Source: CAYWWY01 sp964580185 (GTDB lineage: Bacteria > Thermotogota > Thermotogae > MWEM01). From it: 64,000 bases of DNA. The stretch lies in the NCBI GenBank assembly GCA_964580185.1, contig CAZOJQ010000002.1:62001-126000 (forward strand), given 5' to 3'. Below the pieces are notes generated by a model, which did no database searches, had not been told where the DNA came from, and saw nothing but the letters and a program-made list of their open reading frames with translations. The position numbers were made by a program, and so were the translations under genes. This document shows positions 60,901 to 64,000 of the stretch, one piece after another; position 1 is the stretch's first letter, and every line of letters begins with the position of its first letter.

Positions 60901-63801
60901 GTTGTTGGGATTGGCAAAGATCAAACTTTGGTGATGTTGGACATCCTGAGGATAGACTCGTGTGGTCGGAACTTCCTTAGGATCTACATTCACGCGGTTG
61001 TTCTCATAATCGAACAGGTATGTGTCCTGAGCGCCCCGATCACGGGCAACAACCCAAACCCAGTATGTTCCTGGAATGCTCGGCATGACAACGCTGTGGC
61101 TCTGTTGGGTAATCTCCATGCCGAAGTATCGGTCTTGAAGAGAGGCGTTCACAGGATCTACCGATGCATTTCGTACATTCGACCATGTATAGTTATCATA
61201 GAACTCATATCGGTTGTCGATCGAGAAAACATTTCCATACACATTGGTAAACAAGGCTTTGGCAATGATGTTGGCCGGTTCGTCCGCAAAGATCTCGTTC
61301 AGGGTCTTAGCAGGAAGGGTCTCTGCGTGCGGATCGCCATTTGGCGTTACGCCTTGGTAGAACTTTTGTTGTACAAGGTTGGTCGGGCATATTCTCCGAT
61401 AGATGAAGTCAAACCCCATTGGGATATCCACAGGATTGTTGGGATTTAAAATGGGAGGCAATAGAGCGGGACTTCTCCAATTTAGATGGGTTTGTTCGGG
61501 TTCCAGGTTGGTATGAACCACAAGGAAGTCGTACAAGGCAACATCGTCTTCCGCTTTGAAAGTGACTTCTTGTCCACCTTTCACCCGGATCGTATCGGCA
61601 AAGAACATGGGAACGCCGATTCGGTCGAAGGCGCCTGTGGAAAGCCTATGGGGGCGTCGGTCAGCAAATATGAGCTGCTGATCCGCAGGACCATAGGTTA
61701 CCGTGATGGTCGGAGAAGTGTTGTCGGCATATATCGGGAAGACGCGCGCGTTGGAGTCGTTGTAATTGTCGAACCCTCGGGCGTTCCGACCGGAGAAGCT
61801 CAAGTCGTATTGTTTGTACCCGGGTACTTCGAGGATGGCTCGGTTTGCTGCGCCCAGTGCTCCGTCAGCAACAAAGAGGACATCCTCGGGAGAATCGACA
61901 CTAACAACTACGATCTCCGCGTAGATTTCCACTTGGAGCGTGGCCATCTCGGTGATGAGCAGATGCTGGTTCAACTGTTCGATATGTCGATCGGGAATCC
62001 CAAAGTAATAGATGAAATCGACAGGGTCTAGAGTATCCCATAGCCTTGGCATGACCCCTGTCGCTGGGGTAACCCGGTTGGCGAGGGTTCCGTCGAACCG
62101 ATACCAGCGGTGAATCGCCCGATTATCAAAGTCTGTGGGATCCGGATCCTGGCCCATATGAGGTTGGCTGATGGCATATACGATCTTCGGATCGGGGTCC
62201 ACATCCATGTTCAACCTTCGGAAGTCATCCAGGTCTCCTTCCAAGAATTCGTCAAAGGAAACACGAACATGATACCGCACCGCGAACCGCCAATCGGATT
62301 GCCAGTTGGGGGATAGCGTTGTCTCTGCAGTATTCGCCGGTAAAGAGGCGTTGGTTTGCGCAATCAACTGCTCGAGGGTCAAGAACTGACCGACTTCGTT
62401 CTGGAACCGAATCCTAAGGTCATCCAAGGATCGCAAGATCTCGTCTTTCATCTTGACGGTTACTTTGATGGGTTTTCCTTCGATGAATTCGGCCAACGTT
62501 CCGCGATATTCGAGGTCGATTTGGGGTTCGGTCGCATGATCGGCAGCAGCGATCTTCCAAACAAACCATGGCTTTGCGATCGCAGGAGTTCCTTCGATTT
62601 TGATCGCCAGCCATTTGGCGTCGTCTGCGGAGAGGTTGGCGAATCGGATCCATGTGGTATCGTCTTGGCCAATAACACCCGAACCTCTTTGATATTGAAG
62701 CGCTTCGCTAAACAACTCGGTCGGGTCGGAATAGATGTAGAGAGTGGCTTGGCGCCCGGTGACAATCTCGGGAAGCGATCCGAAGTCGAAGAGCAGTTCG
62801 GTGATCGCAAACGGAAGGGTATAGGTCGGGTCTTGTTCGTACAGCCCCTCCGGGTCCGCAATGACTTCGTCTCGATCGGCTATGGTTCCCTGATAGCGGC
62901 CCCAATGAACTTGAGGCAAACCGTTGGCCGGGGGAGGCGCGAGTTCACCCAGATGGTTTTCCTGGACAATCTCTACCGCTTGCTTGACCACCCGGATCAG
63001 AAACACTTCGATTTGGGGTTCATAGACATCGTCGATTGCGGTTGCGGTTGCAAAGAAGGTGGCAAACGCTCCGTCTATCTGGTAGGTGAGGTTCGGAATC
63101 ACAGCGGTGAGCTGGGAAGCGCCTCCGTGCGTTACGGTTGTCTCTTGCTTTTCTGTGGCGGAGGTTTGAATCTCTAATTTAAGAGAACGGAGATCCCCAT
63201 CCGCATCGGTTGCCCGAACAGAGAATTGAATCGACCTGTCGTCGGGAACGCGAAGCAAACCGCCTACCCAATTGCCGATATCCGCTTGCAACTGTTCAAT
63301 CACAGGAGGATTCGGGTCCAGTGATGGGCTAACCACAAAACCAACCGATGAGGACGTCATCGATTGCGCTTCTGAGGTTTTGTTGCCTTTCACGTCCTCC
63401 GCGTAGGCTTTCGCGCGGAACTCGTAGTTTCCGGCTGCGGGGAAGGCTGTGCCCGTTGTGGGGATGGCGAATGTGTGTTGGGTCGTCGCGGACCGTTGAG
63501 CTGGGAAAGCAACCGTCAATCGGGCGACTTCAACAAAAAGAGCTCCGACAGCGTCCAACTTCACATAAAGGACGATTTCGGTATTTTTCAGGTTGCTCCT
63601 CCGGTCAGTCGCGGAGACAGTGACCGTCGCGCTCACCGGTTGACCCTTTACCACCGGGGTTGGTGTGATGTTGGAAACGACCACGGAATGAATTTCCGGC
63701 GGTGTGGTGTCTGGCTGCTGTTGGGGAAAACATCCCAACAAGCCAATTAATAAAACAATAAGAGTGCTGAATAGAACAACAGTGCGCGTGTTCAATCGCA
63801 T
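57994..63801 (-). CDS. Giant lipoprotein (1935 residues) of unknown function
   Basis: Lipobox LLGC after VVLFSTLIVLLIG, followed by a Gln/Pro/Thr-rich linker (FPQQQPDTTPPE). The mature protein is about 215 kDa and beta-rich, beginning with Ig-like modules (IHSVVVSNITPTPVVKGQPV and VTVSATDRRSNLKNTEIVLYVKL). The middle and C-terminal parts are not recognised. It has few cysteines and many Asp/Asn/Pro, fitting a secreted surface or S-layer-like protein. Monocistronic, with its own promoter and a strong terminator. Its upstream region carries a hairpin next to the start codon. Confidence 0.85.
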   Translation of the reverse strand: MRLNTRTVVLFSTLIVLLIGLLGCFPQQQPDTTPPEIHSVVVSNITPTPVVKGQPVSATVTVSATDRRSNLKNTEIVLYVKLDAVGALFVEVARLTVAFPAQRSATTQHTFAIPTTGTAFPAAGNYEFRAKAYAEDVKGNKTSEAQSMTSSSVGFVVSPSLDPNPPVIEQLQADIGNWVGGLLRVPDDRSIQFSVRATDADGDLRSLKLEIQTSATEKQETTVTHGGASQLTAVIPNLTYQIDGAFATFFATATAIDDVYEPQIEVFLIRVVKQAVEIVQENHLGELAPPPANGLPQVHWGRYQGTIADRDEVIADPEGLYEQDPTYTLPFAITELLFDFGSLPEIVTGRQATLYIYSDPTELFSEALQYQRGSGVIGQDDTTWIRFANLSADDAKWLAIKIEGTPAIAKPWFVWKIAAADHATEPQIDLEYRGTLAEFIEGKPIKVTVKMKDEILRSLDDLRIRFQNEVGQFLTLEQLIAQTNASLPANTAETTLSPNWQSDWRFAVRYHVRVSFDEFLEGDLDDFRRLNMDVDPDPKIVYAISQPHMGQDPDPTDFDNRAIHRWYRFDGTLANRVTPATGVMPRLWDTLDPVDFIYYFGIPDRHIEQLNQHLLITEMATLQVEIYAEIVVVSVDSPEDVLFVADGALGAANRAILEVPGYKQYDLSFSGRNARGFDNYNDSNARVFPIYADNTSPTITVTYGPADQQLIFADRRPHRLSTGAFDRIGVPMFFADTIRVKGGQEVTFKAEDDVALYDFLVVHTNLEPEQTHLNWRSPALLPPILNPNNPVDIPMGFDFIYRRICPTNLVQQKFYQGVTPNGDPHAETLPAKTLNEIFADEPANIIAKALFTNVYGNVFSIDNRYEFYDNYTWSNVRNASVDPVNASLQDRYFGMEITQQSHSVVMPSIPGTYWVWVVARDRGAQDTYLFDYENNRVNVDPKEVPTTRVYPQDVQHHQSLIFANPNNLENPNNFYENSESEADAPMVVLLRVIVETHSMDIQRLDIHEPDLVSYPATWTYNDNVRRVWFAHSYNVLQLDKQTKVAEFDPNEPKDLLPVDMYPVFKRTGDKDYGNRFGVQAGTLNTPQVYNLWRAMETVDYSNTPLDGTCTFESVPVVGGPNPTTFRVKTHEDIEQVILEFVQGEVWTVEEYAFNKPLIYKTITIDKDFSSSKHDGQGMGGYWEWTLDWHNDPQLSSLVGIEATQTLVVKARHVKEGTFWEQWQWPVFVDTLGPRIELYSIDDENPLRTYSHLNILERVPRSFSDLEPSVARRWGAFHVYDRGGLMFEYAKGISEFVRDHVPPVYADYPFDIAPRLRMDRARDLVKHQVRLWWPSATYVNFNHTPDPMHITNVLNSYLLGFPSDSIAVASLRYMTRGPIPPEDLAVTAPWHDYFTDGTGWGAYGTLTRDPRSIPEHVLFNNIDFYTIIWETTSPNSAKYIQFSLVDELNNPGHWDSWLKLKIFGEFEVEINVVWNDVLGAERPEGPEEELPGMTDPSTAALKEATMTVHATATNGRISKIEVLVDPCGDATETFHFDPSQEVVSVPVPVHPCYEATRTVTVKVYPDLEWLMSMARDQEPAGSPVEETYEIPGIYSGTAPVIDIDFFGMNMKRIPEDIPQPLRMSMDLNPLAQYTTTASPVYIRGYATATDDNCDRFDLWFEFGGKDEWQFDFTGNALHPTRLATTVSVTDPATDTVHTFNANAWAFDGWHWTEETKSATVVYIDPDIIEEVSQTNIAQTTVVRVDLSDTIVAQTLDYEIWILGQPHQANSVQVSNTGAVGSWVSLNGVDVRTINHIRFVFNQILANPIEDVILFDVWTKSGGFIPSTSPTEEDDLLGALHFLATDVLTQIGYGVFTGAMFDFVNMQADIGLEDGILLQHIIVSFIHEAILPYVYPIQYGTLIANNYAGLGTLTGPVPPVSTLTVGIPEVDITLLVY

Positions 63802-63808
63802 ACTTTTC

Positions 63809-63830
63809 CTGACTCTGATTTCAGAGCCAG
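63809..63830 (-). promoter_or_regulatory. Hairpin between a GGGGGTGA ribosome site and the giant-gene ATG
   Basis: Minus strand CTGGCTCTGA, AA, TCAGAGTCAG (one G-T pair). GGGGGTGA lies just 5' of it and GAAAAGT just 3', then ATG. With the stem formed, the spacing from GGGGGTGA to ATG would be about 8 bases; unfolded it is about 30. A nearer AGGA overlaps the stem base. Confidence 0.55.
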
Positions 63831-63900
63831 GTCACCCCCTTTCTGATTGATTGTCATTTTTACCCCTAATTCTCCCTTCTGAGTCCAATAATTCCACGAT

Positions 63901-63931
63901 ATTATACCATTTTGGCGTGTACGACTGTCAA
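63901..63931 (-). promoter_or_regulatory. Promoter of the giant lipoprotein gene
   Basis: Minus strand TTGACA (63926-63931), 19 bases, TATAAT (63901-63906) with TGG extension. The leader is about 90 bases. The remaining bases to 64000 show no gene. Confidence 0.8.
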
Positions 63932-64000
63932 AGAATCCTGGGTTTTGTCACAGAACCAAAGATCGAAGGGAAGAAGAAACCAGGGTGATTCCTTATAGAT

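Overview
ORGANISM. The window looks like one continuous piece of chromosome (roughly half GC by eye) from a diderm, peptide-fermenting, probably anaerobic bacterium. Diderm evidence is a complete Omp85/BamA gene, a lytic transglycosylase with a barrel-like tail, lspA and many lipoproteins with lipoboxes. Anaerobe evidence is a glycyl-radical enzyme pair recognised as trans-4-hydroxy-L-proline dehydratase and its activase (hypD/hypE), plus several radical-SAM proteins. Peptide use is suggested by a complete Dpp/Opp importer with an M14 carboxypeptidase inside its operon. I cannot place the phylum with confidence; Thermotogota-like or Bipolaricaulota-like lineages fit. Promoters share a strong extended -10 (TGNTATAAT, often TGTGGTATAAT), and TTG start codons are frequent, often as TTGA stop/start overlaps.

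LAYOUT. 1-3.9 kb (minus): nrnA-like DHH phosphoesterase, DUF59, minD, Sua5 and a RodZ-like membrane HTH protein in one operon. 3.9-8.4 kb: an ArsB/NhaD-type transporter diverges from an MFS permease and a membrane-fused glycerophosphodiesterase. 8.4-11.3 kb (minus): a caspase-domain lipoprotein and a catalase. 11.5-24.7 kb (minus): one promoter appears to drive M50 protease, hypE, hypD, lytic transglycosylase, RseC-like, bamA, an unknown exported protein, secA, prfB and lspA, all overlapping or nearly touching. 25.2-32.8 kb (plus): peptide-binding protein with an SLH-like N-terminus, M14 peptidase, two permeases and two ATPases. 32.9-35.1 kb (plus): a consensus promoter, a 34-codon ORF, an intrinsic terminator, two more small ORFs and an ABC-2 exporter pair, an arrangement that resembles transcription attenuation. 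35.1-40.6 kb: HU, cold-shock protein, a radical-SAM protein ending in a clamp-binding-like motif, asd, a two-subunit CoA transferase, an alpha/beta hydrolase and tRNA-Asn.

40.7-44.6 kb: a DUF2089/small membrane protein/DUF4097 operon (minus) and a TPR membrane protein. 44.7-55.8 kb (plus): metG, gyrA, two STAS proteins, rpiB, an HDAC-family protein with altered active-site positions, a lipoprotein, an FtsB/DivIC-like protein, an RsmJ-like methyltransferase, then miaA-hfq-hflX in the order known from E. coli. 55.8-64 kb (minus): a 1935-residue lipoprotein, a four-Fn3 lipoprotein and a small lipoprotein that shares the Fn3 protein's C-terminal beta domain.

Most genes are ordinary housekeeping functions. 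The parts most worth a second look are the small-ORF/terminator locus before the ABC-2 exporter, the hypDE genes inside the envelope-biogenesis operon, the transglycosylase-barrel fusion, the radical-SAM protein with the QLRLF tail, the altered HDAC homologue and two start sites whose Shine-Dalgarno appears to be bridged by a hairpin. No CRISPR array, insertion sequence or phage gene was recognised.
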